Assembly: GCF_043195105.1 (NCBI RefSeq)
Contig: NZ_JBAFWO010000002.1
Reading direction: 5' to 3' (one strand)
Length of the DNA: 64,000 nucleotides
Origin: NCEH01 sp002257205
GTDB lineage: Bacteria; Pseudomonadota; Alphaproteobacteria; Rhizobiales; Xanthobacteraceae
Positions 52,227 through 61,267 of the stretch are shown here, in pieces. How positions within the stretch are numbered: the first letter of the stretch is position 1; every line of letters begins with the position of its first letter. The notes beneath the pieces were generated by a model. It was not told the DNA's origin and did not search any database. It was given only the letters and a program-made list of their open reading frames with translations. The position numbers and the translations under genes are program-made.

Positions 52227-52583
52227 TCAGGCGCCCTGGTATTCCGCCCAAGACATTGGCGTTTCAAACACTTTTACCGCGAATAGGGTGGGCAGGGCGG
52301 GCTTGGCACGGTCCCAGATCCACATGGCGATATGCTCGGCGGTGGGATTCTCCAGACCTTCGATCTCGTTCAGGCAATAATGGTCCAACCGCTTGAGAAG
52401 CGGGGCAAAAGCGGCTTCCACGTCGAAGAAATCGACGACGAAGCCGCTCACCGGATCCACCGGCCCGTCCAGCACAAGTTCCACCCGGTAGGAATGGCCG
52501 TGCATGCGAAAGCAGCGGTGCGTCTGCGGCACGTTGGGCAGGCGGTGGGCGGCTTCGAAGGTGAAGGCCTGGGTGATCTTCAT
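52227..52583 (-). CDS. queD: 6-carboxy-5,6,7,8-tetrahydropterin synthase
   Basis: A 118-residue QueD/PTPS. Zinc histidines lie in FEAAHRLP and MHGHSYRVE, the catalytic cysteine in HRCFRMHGH, and CLNEIEGLENPTAEHIA follows. It is the second step to the queuosine precursor preQ0. The start is the ATG at 52583; an in-frame GTG lies 6 nt earlier. It is 21 bp downstream of queE on the same strand. Confidence 0.94.
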   Translation of the reverse strand: MKITQAFTFEAAHRLPNVPQTHRCFRMHGHSYRVELVLDGPVDPVSGFVVDFFDVEAAFAPLLKRLDHYCLNEIEGLENPTAEHIAMWIWDRAKPALPTLFAVKVFETPMSWAEYQGA

Positions 52584-52604
52584 GGGCACATGCTCGGTAA
52601 AAAC

Positions 52605-53240
52605 CTAAGGGATTCCAACCATTTTGTGGGTCTGAACGCTGAGGCGCCAGCGTGGATGGTCAAGGCAATAGGCGACCGCCGCGGCGGTGTTCTCCACCCG
52701 GCGAGGGCCATCCATAGGTTGCAGGAAGAAATGGGCGAAATCCAGTCCGTCCAAAGTATCCGGCACAATCCCAGATTGCGGATAGACCAGCTTCAGCTCC
52801 TGCCCGCGCTTCAGCACCAGATCGGCGCCGGCTTTCGGACTGACGCAGATCCAGTCGATCCCGTCCGGCGGCGCGAGCGTGCCATTGGTCTCGATGGCGA
52901 TCTCGAAGCCGCGCGCATGGGCCGCCGCGACCAGAGTAGAATCCAGCTGTAGCAAGGGTTCTCCGCCGGTGAACACCACATAGCGGCGCTCATATCCACC
53001 TGCGCCCCACACCCGGACCAGGGCGTCCGCGAGCGCCTCCGCATCGGCGAACCGGCCGCCGCCGTCGCCGTCCATGCCAATGAAATCGGTGTCGCAGAAG
53101 CGGCAGATGGCGGTATCTCGATCCTGCTCACGGCCCGACCACAGGTTGCAGCCGGCAAAGCGGCAGAACACCGCCGCCCGCCCCGCCTGGGCGCCCTCGC
53201 CCTGGAGGGTCTTGAACATTTCCTTCACCGCATAGGCCAT
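52605..53240 (-). CDS. queE: 7-carboxy-7-deazaguanine synthase
   Basis: A 211-residue radical-SAM enzyme with the QueE-specific expanded cluster motif (FAGCNLW ... ICRFCDTDFIG, C-x14-C-x2-C). It has VFTGGEPLLQ for SAM binding and a C-terminal HPRWRLSVQTHKMVGIP. It converts QueD product to CDG in queuosine synthesis. The ATG at 53240 is chosen. The 279-bp gap to the next, divergent gene holds nothing I recognise. Confidence 0.95.
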   Translation of the reverse strand: MAYAVKEMFKTLQGEGAQAGRAAVFCRFAGCNLWSGREQDRDTAICRFCDTDFIGMDGDGGGRFADAEALADALVRVWGAGGYERRYVVFTGGEPLLQLDSTLVAAAHARGFEIAIETNGTLAPPDGIDWICVSPKAGADLVLKRGQELKLVYPQSGIVPDTLDGLDFAHFFLQPMDGPRRVENTAAAVAYCLDHPRWRLSVQTHKMVGIP

Positions 53241-53519
53241 GGCGGGCCTCATAACCCATTTTGCCGCGAAAGGGCAGATGGGCGCGCGCCGCCGACGAAC
53301 CCCCGGTTTGAAGCGCTTGGCCGCGCTTCTCCGCGCCTTCGCGGGCGCTATTTCATGAAAGGTTCGGCGAATGTCCACATGCGCCGGTGCAAACTTCCTT
53401 TGCGAAGGCGCGGCTCGCACCGCGCGACGCGCCCCCTTAAGTAAAGCGCCATGGACCCGGCCGACAGCGCCGGATCGAGACCCCAATCGGGCGGCGGGAC
53501 GTCGCCTCGGGAGACGGCT

Positions 53520-54467
53520 ATGGAACTCACCGGCATCCACCACCTCACCGCCATCACGGCGGATGCTCCGTACAATCATGATTTCTACACCAAGACGCTG
53601 GGAATGCGGCTGGTGAAAAAGACCGTGAACCAGGACGACACCTCGGCCTACCACCTCTTCTATGCGGACGGCGAGGCCAACCCCGGCACCGACCTCACCT
53701 TCTTCGATTGGCCGGTGATGCCGGAGAAGCGCGGCACCAATGCGGTGGTGCGCACCGGCCTGCGCGTGCGGGACGAGGCCGCGCTCGACTATTGGGCGCA
53801 GCGCCTCGCCGATGCCGGGGTGAAGGCCGACCCCATCGCCGAGCGGGACGGGCGGGCGACGCTCGACCTTCAGGATCGCGAAGGGCAGCGCCTGAGCCTG
53901 ATCGTCGATGGCGGGCAGGGCCCCGGCATCGCCTGGGACCGCAGCCCGGTGCCCGCCGCCCACCAGATCCGCGGCCTCGGGCCGATCACGCTCAGCGTGC
54001 CGGACCTCGCGCCCACAGATGGCGTGCTGACCGGCCTGATGGGCATGCGCAAGGCGCGCAGCTTCGCCGGGCCGGACGGGGTGGAGACGCTCGTCTATGA
54101 GATGGGCGCCGGCGGTCCCTCGGCCGAGGTGCAGGTGCGCGTCGACAAGGGCATGGGCCGGGCGCGGCAGGGCGCAGGCGCGGTGCATCACGTGGCGTTC
54201 CGCGTGCCCACCTTCGCCGATTACGATGCCTGGGCGGCGCGGCTGCGGGAATTCGGCATGCCGTCCTCCGGGCCGGTGGACCGCTTCTATTTCCGCAGCC
54301 TCTATTTCCGCGAGCCCAACGGCATCCTGTTCGAGCTGGCCACCGACGAACCCGGCTTCACCGCCGACGAGCCCTTGGCGACGCTGGGCGAAAAGCTCTC
54401 GCTCCCGCCGTTCCTGGAGGCGCGCCGGGCGCAGATCGAAGCGGGGCTGAAGCCGCTGGTGGCGTGA
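53520..54467 (+). CDS. VOC-family ring-cleaving dioxygenase-like protein (MhqO type)
   Basis: A 315-residue tandem glyoxalase/VOC protein. Module 1 has IHHLTAITADAPYNHDFYTKTLGMRLVKK and module 2 has GAVHHVAFRVPTFADYDAW, ending in a metal glutamate in GILFELATD. It matches the MhqO/PcpA-like dioxygenase or hydroquinone-resistance group. The start is the ATG at 53520, in which GGAGACG precedes. The substrate is unknown. Confidence 0.88.
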   Translation: MELTGIHHLTAITADAPYNHDFYTKTLGMRLVKKTVNQDDTSAYHLFYADGEANPGTDLTFFDWPVMPEKRGTNAVVRTGLRVRDEAALDYWAQRLADAGVKADPIAERDGRATLDLQDREGQRLSLIVDGGQGPGIAWDRSPVPAAHQIRGLGPITLSVPDLAPTDGVLTGLMGMRKARSFAGPDGVETLVYEMGAGGPSAEVQVRVDKGMGRARQGAGAVHHVAFRVPTFADYDAWAARLREFGMPSSGPVDRFYFRSLYFREPNGILFELATDEPGFTADEPLATLGEKLSLPPFLEARRAQIEAGLKPLVA

Positions 54468-54480
54468 ATTTGGAGCCTTC

Positions 54481-54609
54481 CCCCTCACCCGCCCGCTGCG
54501 CGGTCGACCTCTCCCCGTCGGGGAGAGGTGAGGGTCCCGGCCGGTAAGGCGCCCAACGCCGCAAGAAGCCCCCTCTCCCCGACGGGGAGAGGGCAGGGGT
54601 GAGGGGGCG
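54481..54609. repeat. GC-rich palindromic repeat, copy A
   Basis: About 129 bp containing two hairpins (CCTCTCCCC-GTC-GGGGAGAGG and a CCCTCTCCCC/GGGGAGAGGG stem) bordered by CCCCTCACCC and GTGAGGGGGCG. It shares its plan with copy B, 176 bp further on. It is a REP/BIME-like element in the gap between the VOC gene and mutL. Confidence 0.85.
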
Positions 54610-54656
54610 TGGCCTGAGAAAGGGCCGGCGCGGCTGGTCTTACCGGACAGGCTCAG

Positions 54657-54785
54657 CCCCCTCACCCGCCCGCTTCGCGGTCGACCTCTCCCCCTCGGGG
54701 AGAGGTGAGGGCTCGGCCGGTGCGGCGTGCGGCGTCCCGAGAAGCCCCCTCTCCCCGACGGGGAGAGGGCTGGGGTGAGGGGGCG
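54657..54785. repeat. GC-rich palindromic repeat, copy B
   Basis: Second unit of the same layout as copy A, with small differences in the central linker. Together the copies fill most of the 456-bp VOC-mutL gap. Open frames that run through them are not genes. Confidence 0.85.
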
Positions 54786-54923
54786 CGGCCGGAGAACGCG
54801 CGCCGGGGAGAAGGGCTTCGCGCAAGAAGGCCCCCGTGGATCACGGGGACGGCGCCTCCCGCGCCCTGCCAACACGTCTCACCTGCGCTATCCTGTGCGG
54901 CCATCCTCGCGAGTCGTTTTCCC

Positions 54924-56822
54924 ATGGCCATCCGCCGCCTGCCGCCTGTCCTGATCGACCGCATCGCCGCCGGCGAGGTGGTGGAGCGGCCGGCTGCGGC
55001 GGTGAAGGAGATCGTCGAGAATGCGCTCGATGCCGGGGCGGGCGCCATCGAGGTGGTGATCGACGGTGGCGGGCGCAGGCTCATTCGCGTCACCGACGAT
55101 GGCGGCGGCATGGGGCCGGACGAACTCTCGCTGGCGATCGAGCGGCACGCCACCTCCAAGCTGCCGACGGAAGATTTGCTCTCCATCTCCACCCTGGGTT
55201 TCAGGGGCGAGGCGCTGCCCTCCATCGGCGCGGTGGCGCGGCTTGCCATCACCAGCCGGCCGGCGGGTGCGCCCCATGCCTATGAAATCCGGGTGGAAGG
55301 TGGCGTGGTCGCGCCGCCGCGCCCCGCCGCGCTCAATGGCGGCACGCGGGTGGAGGTGCGCGACCTGTTCTTCGCCACCCCGGCGCGGCTGAAATTCCTG
55401 AAATCCGACCGGGCGGAAAGCGCCGCCGCGCTCGATGTGGTGCGCCGCCTCGCGCTGGCGCGCCCCGATGTCGCCTTCACGATTGTCGCCGAGGAGCGCG
55501 GCCCCATGACCTATCCCGCCCGCACGGCTGATGATGCCGGCCGGGCGCTACGCATCGCCGATGTGCTGGGGGCGGAGGCGGGGCACAATGTGATTGCCGT
55601 GCGCGGCGAGCGGGGCGGGGCGGTGCTGGAGGGGCTGGCGGGCCTGCCCACCTTCTCCAAGGCCAATTCGCTGTCCCAATATGTGTTCGTGAACGGCCGC
55701 CCGGTGCGCGACAAGCTGCTGATGGGCGCCATCCGCGGCGCCTATGCGGACCTTTTGCCGTCCGACCGCCACCCCCTGCTGGCGTTGTTCATCCGCCTCG
55801 ATCCGCGCGAGGTGGATGTGAACGTCCATCCCGCCAAGACCGAGGTGCGGTTTCGCGACGGCGGCAACATCCGCGCGCTGATCGTGCGCACGCTCTCCGA
55901 TGCGCTCGCGCTTCGGGCGCCGCGCACCGCGGGCAGCATGGCCGACCGGCTGGTGGCGTTTGCCCGGCCGCAGGAACAGGCGCACGCCATGCCTTTGCGC
56001 AGTGGAGGCGGCGCGTTGGCGTCCGGGACGGCCTGGACGCCGCGCTTCATCGAGCCGCGCCCCTCGCCCGCCGCGCCTTATGATTGGCGCAGCTCGCCGG
56101 CGCGGCCTTTCGGGGACGAGGGATTTTCCGAAAGCGGGGAGGGCGTTGGGCCGCTCCCGGGCCTCCAGGGCCTGCTGGACGTGGGCGCGCCCACCGCCGA
56201 TGCCCGCCCCGCCGCAACCCCCATGGATGGGGCGGACCTGGACAAGCCGCTCGGCGCCGCGCGGGCGCAATTGCACGAGACCTATATCGTCGCCCAGACC
56301 CGCGACGGCGTGATCCTGGTGGACCAGCACGCCGCCCATGAGCGGCTCGTCTATGAGAAGCTCAAGGCCGCGCTCGCCCGCGACGGGGTCGCCCGCCAGG
56401 GCTTGCTGGTGCCGGTGGTGGTGGACCTGGAGGCCGCCGAGGCGGACCGGCTGACCGAGCGGGCGGAGGATCTTTCCGCCCTCGGCTTGGTGGTGGAGAG
56501 CTTCGGCCCCGGCGCCGTGCTGGTGCGCGAGGTGCCGGCCCTGCTGAAGGACGGCGACGTGACGCGCCTCGTGCGCGATCTCGCCGAGCATGCGGCGGAA
56601 TGGGACGATGCCCTGCCGCTGGAACGTCGCCTGCTGCATGTGGCCGCCACCATGGCGTGCCACGGTTCCGTGCGCGCCGGGCGCCGATTGAAGGTGGAGG
56701 AGATGAACGCCCTTCTCCGCGAGATGGAATCGACCCCTAATGCGGGGGAGTGCAATCACGGCCGGCCGACCTTCGTCAGCCTGTCGCTGAAGGACATGGA
56801 AAAATTGTTCGCCCGGCGGTGA
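54924..56822 (+). CDS. mutL: DNA mismatch repair protein MutL
   Basis: A 632-residue MutL. The N-terminal GHKL ATPase has IAAGEVVERPAAAVKEIVENALDAGA, DDGGGM and STLGFRGEAL, and the transducer domain has DVNVHPAKTEVRF. A disordered linker (about 330-440) leads to the C-terminal dimer domain with the endonuclease motif DQHAAHERLVYE. Retention of that motif fits organisms lacking MutH. The start is the ATG at 54924. Confidence 0.97.
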   Translation: MAIRRLPPVLIDRIAAGEVVERPAAAVKEIVENALDAGAGAIEVVIDGGGRRLIRVTDDGGGMGPDELSLAIERHATSKLPTEDLLSISTLGFRGEALPSIGAVARLAITSRPAGAPHAYEIRVEGGVVAPPRPAALNGGTRVEVRDLFFATPARLKFLKSDRAESAAALDVVRRLALARPDVAFTIVAEERGPMTYPARTADDAGRALRIADVLGAEAGHNVIAVRGERGGAVLEGLAGLPTFSKANSLSQYVFVNGRPVRDKLLMGAIRGAYADLLPSDRHPLLALFIRLDPREVDVNVHPAKTEVRFRDGGNIRALIVRTLSDALALRAPRTAGSMADRLVAFARPQEQAHAMPLRSGGGALASGTAWTPRFIEPRPSPAAPYDWRSSPARPFGDEGFSESGEGVGPLPGLQGLLDVGAPTADARPAATPMDGADLDKPLGAARAQLHETYIVAQTRDGVILVDQHAAHERLVYEKLKAALARDGVARQGLLVPVVVDLEAAEADRLTERAEDLSALGLVVESFGPGAVLVREVPALLKDGDVTRLVRDLAEHAAEWDDALPLERRLLHVAATMACHGSVRAGRRLKVEEMNALLREMESTPNAGECNHGRPTFVSLSLKDMEKLFARR

Positions 56823-56852
56823 GGACCTACCAGGGCTAGTGGGCTCCATTCT

Positions 56853-56874
56853 CCCTCCCCCTTGCGGGGGAGGG
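56853..56874. repeat. Short palindromic repeat after mutL
   Basis: CCCTCCCCC-TTGC-GGGGGAGGG, 9-bp arms. The same arms occur inside nrdJ at 58829-58852. It could double as a mutL terminator, but there is no T-run. Confidence 0.7.
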
Positions 56875-57073
56875 TGAAACCCCTGCGGGGAAGGGCGAGT
56901 CGGGCGGGCGCAAGCGCTTTCTGACCGCGGCGAAAAAATGGCGCGCATATGGTTCGCCGGCTGTGGATGACGTGCATAAGACGGCCCGCGCGCCGGGGCC
57001 GCTATCCACAGGGCGAGTGCCCCGGAAACGCCACGCCCGCAAGGGCGTTAGGACTTTATTAACAGGCTGTGGT

Positions 57074-57089
57074 CCACTATATTTAGTAG
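57074..57089 (+). promoter_or_regulatory. Probable NrdR box upstream of nrdJ
   Basis: CCACTATATTTAGTAG matches the NrdR consensus ACACWATATATWGTGT at 12 of 16 positions, about 235 bp before the nrdJ ATG. No second box at the usual three-turn spacing was found. The rest of the 500-bp gap 56823-57322 holds no recognisable gene or riboswitch. Confidence 0.5.
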
Positions 57090-57322
57090 GCGAACGGCCT
57101 CGTTGGCCCCAAATCTGTGTTTGCGGAATCGGCAGACTCGCTCTAGCGTTAGTCACCTCAGCGGCGGACAAATCCTCAAGGCTTCGGCCCGGACCCGACC
57201 GTCGCGGTTCCCCAATCCAGCAGTCCGGCCAGGGACGGCGCGCGCCGCCGTACCCGTTTTGTTGCGTACCGGTTGCGCCCTTTGAGCTAATATGTGCCCC
57301 CCGGGGGCGAGGAGCTTCGGTC

Positions 57323-60300
57323 ATGCGCGTTGAACGCCGCTACACCACGGATGGACAGTCTCCCTACGCGGCCATTCCGTTCCGCGAGACGGTGAGCGAG
57401 ATCCGCAATCCGGACGGTTCGGTGGTCTTCCGCCAGGAAGGCATCGAAGTTCCGGCCCAATTCTCCCAGGTCGCGAGCGATATTCTCGCGCAGAAATATT
57501 TCCGCCGCGCCGGCGTCCCCGCGCGCCTCAAGAAGGTGGAGGAGAATGCCGTCCCCTCCTTCCTGTGGCGCTCGGTGGCGGATGAGGCGGCGCTTGCCGG
57601 CCTGCCGAAGGACCAGCGCACCATCGGCGAAATCTCCGCCAAGCAGGTGTTCGACCGTCTCGCCGGCACCTGGACCTATTGGGGCTGGAAGGGCGGCTAT
57701 TTCGACACGGAAGGCGACGCCCAGGCGTTCTTCGACGAGCACCGCTACATGCTCGCCATGCAGATGGTGGCGCCCAATTCCCCGCAATGGTTCAACACCG
57801 GCCTGCATTGGGCCTATGGCATCGACGGGCCGGGGCAGGGCCATTTCTACGTCGACCACGAGAGCGGGGAGCTGACCGCCTCCACCTCGGCCTATGAGCA
57901 TCCCCAGCCGCACGCCTGCTTCATCCAGTCGGTGGCGGACGATCTCGTCGGCGACGGCGGCATCATGGATCTGTGGGTGCGCGAGGCGCGCCTGTTCAAG
58001 TATGGCTCCGGCACCGGCTCGAACTTCTCGTCCCTGCGCGGCGAGGGCGAGAAGCTCTCCGGCGGCGGGCGCTCGTCCGGCCTCATGAGCTTCCTGAAGA
58101 TCGGCGATCGCGCCGCCGGCGCCATCAAGTCGGGCGGCACCACGCGCCGCGCCGCCAAGATGGTGGTGGTGGATGCGGACCATCCCGATATCGAATCCTA
58201 TGTGGACTGGAAGGTCGCAGAAGAGCAGAAGGTCGCCGCGCTGGTCACCGGCTCCAAGATCAATGCCAAGCACCTGAAAGCCGTGCTCAAGGCGTGCGTG
58301 AATTGCGACGGCAATGGCGACGATTGCTTCGATCCGGAGAAGAACCCGGCCCTGAAGCGCGAGATCAAGGCCGCCCGCAAGGCCTGCGTCGCCGACGCCG
58401 CGATCCGCCGCATCATCCAATATGGCCGCCAGGGCTATAAGGACCTGGATCTGGCCATCTATGACACCGATTGGGACGGCGAAGCCTATCTGACGGTGGC
58501 GGGGCAGAATTCCAACAATTCGGTGCGCGTCACCGACGACTTCCTGCGCGCCGTGGAAGCCGATGCCGACTGGAACCTGATCCGCCGCACCGACGGCAAG
58601 GTCTCAAAGACCATCAAGGCCCGCGAATTGTGGGAGAAGATCGGCTCGGCCGCGTGGCATTGCGCTGATCCCGGCATCCAGTTCCACACCGCCGTGAACG
58701 ATTGGCACACCTGCCCGGCGGGCGGCGAGATCCGCGCCTCCAATCCGTGCTCGGAATATATGTTCCTGGACGACACGGCCTGCAATCTCGCCTCCCTGAA
58801 CCTGCTGCAGTTCCGTGCCCCCTCCCAACCCTCCCCCGCGGGCGGGGGAGGGCACGGGTGGGGGTTCGACGTGGAAAGCTTCGAGCATGCGGTGCGGCTG
58901 TGGACCGTGGTGCTGGAAATCTCCGTGCTGATGGCGCAATTCCCCTCGCGCCGCATCGCCGAGCTCTCCTATGAATACCGCACCCTCGGCCTCGGCTATG
59001 CCAATATCGGCGGCCTGCTGATGTCGTCCGGCATTCCCTATGACTCGGCCGAGGGCCGCGCCATCGGCGGCGCCATCTCGGCGATCATGACCGGCATCTG
59101 CTATGCCACCTCGGCGGAGATGGCGGGCCAGCTCGGCACCTTCCCGGCCTATGACGCCAATGCAACGTCCATGCTGCGGGTGATCCGCAACCATCGCCGC
59201 GCCGCCTATGGCGAAGCGTCGGGCTATGAGGGCCTCTCGGTTAACCCGGTGCCGCTCGACCACGGCTCGATCAAGGATGCCCGCCTTTCCGCCCATGCCA
59301 GGAGCGCGTGGGACAAGGCGCTCGCCGGCGGCGAGGCGAACGGCTATCGCAACGCCCAGGTTTCGGTGATCGCCCCCACCGGCACCATCGGCCTGGTGAT
59401 GGATTGCGACACCACCGGCATCGAGCCCGACTTCGCCTTGGTGAAGTTCAAGAAGCTGGCCGGCGGCGGCTATTTCAAGATCATCAACCGCGCCGTGCCC
59501 GAGGCGCTGCGCGCGCTCGGCTATGGCGAAGCGCAGATCGCCGAGATCGAGGCCTATGCGGTGGGCCACGGCTCGCTCGCCCAGGCCCCGGCCATCAACC
59601 ACACGACGCTGCGCGCCAAGGGCTTCGACGATGCGGCGCTGGCCAAGGCGGAAGCCGCGGTGAAGAGCGCGTTCGACATCAAGTTCGCCTTCAACCGCTG
59701 GACCTTCGGCGAGGACTTCCTGGTGAAGTCGCTCGGCGTCGCCCCGGCCCAGCTTGCCGATGCGAAGTTCGACCTTTTGGCCCATCTCGGCTTCTCCAAG
59801 GCCGACATCGACGTGGCGAACGTGCATATCTGCGGCGCCATGACCCTGGAGGGCGCGCCCTTCCTGAAGGCCGAGCACCTGCCGGTGTTCGATTGCGCCT
59901 CGCCGTGCGGGCGCATCGGCAAGCGGTCGCTGTCGGTGGAAAGCCACATCCGCATGATGGCGGCGGCGCAGCCCTTCATCTCGGGCGCCATCTCCAAGAC
60001 CATCAACATGCCGAACGACGCCACGGTGGACGATTGCAAGGAGGCCTATCTGCTCTCCTGGCGCCTCGCGCTGAAGGCCAATGCGCTGTATCGCGACGGT
60101 TCCAAGCTCTCCCAGCCGCTCAATGCCCAGCTCGTGGCGGACGATGAGGACGAGGAGGATGCGGTCGAGGCGCTGGTCGCCCAGCCCGCCGCCGCCCGCA
60201 CCACCACGGTCAGCGAGAAGATCGTCGAGCGGGTGATCGAGCGCATCGTCGAGCACCGGGTGCGCGAGCGCGAGAAGATGCCCGATCGCCGCAAGGGCTA

Positions 60301-61078
60301 TACCCAGAAGGCGGTGGTCGGCGGCCACAAGCTCTATCTGCGCACCGGCGAATATGACGACGGCGCGCTCGGCGAGATCTTTATCGACATGCACAAGGAG
60401 GGCGCGGCCCTTCGCTCGCTGCTGAACAATTTCGCCATCGCGATTTCGCTCGGCCTGCAATATGGCGTGCCGCTGGAAGAATATGTCGACGCCTTCACCT
60501 TCACCCGCTTCGAGCCCGCCGGCCCGGTGCAGGGCAACGACACCATCAAATACGCCACCTCGATCCTGGACTATGTGTTCCGCGAACTGGCGGTGTCCTA
60601 TCTCGGCCGCAGCGACCTCGGCCATGTGGAACCCTCGGAAACCGGCTTCGACGCGCTCGGCAAGGGCGTGGACGAGGGCAAGGCGCCGGCCTCGGCCGCC
60701 TCGCGCGTGGTTTCCAAGGGCCTGGTGCGCGGCAAGAATGTGAGCCTGCTCGCCACCCCGCCGTCCGAGCCGCGCGCGGCCAGCGACAATGTCACCATGC
60801 TGCGGGCCCGCACCGAGGGGGCGACCGCCCTCAAGGCCGAGCCGGAGGTTTCCCCCGCCCTGCGGGAGGAGGAGCTTCCCGAGGCGGCGCCGAGCCTTGA
60901 GATTTCGGTGTCGACCTCGCTCAACTGGGGCGCGGCGCGCAAGGCGGATCGTCGCGCCGAGGCCCGCGCCAAGGGCTATGAAGGCGAAGCCTGCCCCGAG
61001 TGCATGAACTTCACCATGGTGCGCAACGGCACCTGCCTGAAGTGCGACACCTGCGGCGGCACCACCGGCTGCAGCTGA
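57323..61078 (+). CDS. nrdJ: Adenosylcobalamin-dependent (class II) ribonucleotide reductase
   Basis: A 1251-residue NrdJ that reduces ribonucleotides with adenosylcobalamin. It has QMVAPNSPQWFNTGL, GSGTGSNFSSLRG, NPCSEYMFLDDTACNLASLNL, APTGTIGLVMDCDTTGIEPD and a C-terminal zinc-finger-like CPECMNF...CLKCDTCGGTTGCS, whose cysteines re-reduce the active site. Residues 498-514 (P/S/G-rich, ending HGWG) are encoded by a palindromic repeat inserted in frame. The start is the ATG at 57323 after GAGGAG. A probable NrdR box lies upstream. Confidence 0.97.
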   Translation: MRVERRYTTDGQSPYAAIPFRETVSEIRNPDGSVVFRQEGIEVPAQFSQVASDILAQKYFRRAGVPARLKKVEENAVPSFLWRSVADEAALAGLPKDQRTIGEISAKQVFDRLAGTWTYWGWKGGYFDTEGDAQAFFDEHRYMLAMQMVAPNSPQWFNTGLHWAYGIDGPGQGHFYVDHESGELTASTSAYEHPQPHACFIQSVADDLVGDGGIMDLWVREARLFKYGSGTGSNFSSLRGEGEKLSGGGRSSGLMSFLKIGDRAAGAIKSGGTTRRAAKMVVVDADHPDIESYVDWKVAEEQKVAALVTGSKINAKHLKAVLKACVNCDGNGDDCFDPEKNPALKREIKAARKACVADAAIRRIIQYGRQGYKDLDLAIYDTDWDGEAYLTVAGQNSNNSVRVTDDFLRAVEADADWNLIRRTDGKVSKTIKARELWEKIGSAAWHCADPGIQFHTAVNDWHTCPAGGEIRASNPCSEYMFLDDTACNLASLNLLQFRAPSQPSPAGGGGHGWGFDVESFEHAVRLWTVVLEISVLMAQFPSRRIAELSYEYRTLGLGYANIGGLLMSSGIPYDSAEGRAIGGAISAIMTGICYATSAEMAGQLGTFPAYDANATSMLRVIRNHRRAAYGEASGYEGLSVNPVPLDHGSIKDARLSAHARSAWDKALAGGEANGYRNAQVSVIAPTGTIGLVMDCDTTGIEPDFALVKFKKLAGGGYFKIINRAVPEALRALGYGEAQIAEIEAYAVGHGSLAQAPAINHTTLRAKGFDDAALAKAEAAVKSAFDIKFAFNRWTFGEDFLVKSLGVAPAQLADAKFDLLAHLGFSKADIDVANVHICGAMTLEGAPFLKAEHLPVFDCASPCGRIGKRSLSVESHIRMMAAAQPFISGAISKTINMPNDATVDDCKEAYLLSWRLALKANALYRDGSKLSQPLNAQLVADDEDEEDAVEALVAQPAAARTTTVSEKIVERVIERIVEHRVREREKMPDRRKGYTQKAVVGGHKLYLRTGEYDDGALGEIFIDMHKEGAALRSLLNNFAIAISLGLQYGVPLEEYVDAFTFTRFEPAGPVQGNDTIKYATSILDYVFRELAVSYLGRSDLGHVEPSETGFDALGKGVDEGKAPASAASRVVSKGLVRGKNVSLLATPPSEPRAASDNVTMLRARTEGATALKAEPEVSPALREEELPEAAPSLEISVSTSLNWGAARKADRRAEARAKGYEGEACPECMNFTMVRNGTCLKCDTCGGTTGCS
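58829..58852. repeat. Palindromic repeat inside the nrdJ coding sequence
   Basis: CCCTCCCCC-GCGGGC-GGGGGAGGG, with arms identical to the repeat at 56853-56874. It is translated as part of SQPSPAGGGGHGWG (NrdJ residues 501-514) without disturbing the frame. Confidence 0.85.
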
Positions 61079-61205
61079 ACCGGGGGCAGATGAGGCGCGA
61101 GAGACCTCGGGTTCCGTACTCGGGACCCAAGGTTTCGTACGGAGCGTCTGGTAATGCCGTAAGAGGATCGCTGGGGATCCCGGTATTTGCGTTGTTTTGA
61201 AGCTT

Positions 61206-61229
61206 CCGGGCGGCCGCTGGGCCGCCCGG
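61206..61229. terminator. Strong stem-loop between convergent nrdJ and nnrS
   Basis: 10-bp perfect GC stem CCGGGCGGCC/GGCCGCCCGG with a 4-nt loop in the 189-bp gap between convergent genes. No T-tract on either side, so its terminator role rests on position and stability. Confidence 0.55.
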
Positions 61230-61267
61230 ACATGTCGGCAGTTAAGTTGCGTGCCTTTGTGTGGGCC

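Noticed and set aside
54481..54785. Possible CRISPR array because of repeated GC-rich palindromes
   Set aside because: There are only two long units with internal hairpins and no regular spacers of equal length; no cas genes are nearby.
56823..57322. Possible adenosylcobalamin riboswitch before nrdJ
   Set aside because: No B12-box-like GCCACTG sequence or matching fold could be recognised by eye; a covariance search would settle it.
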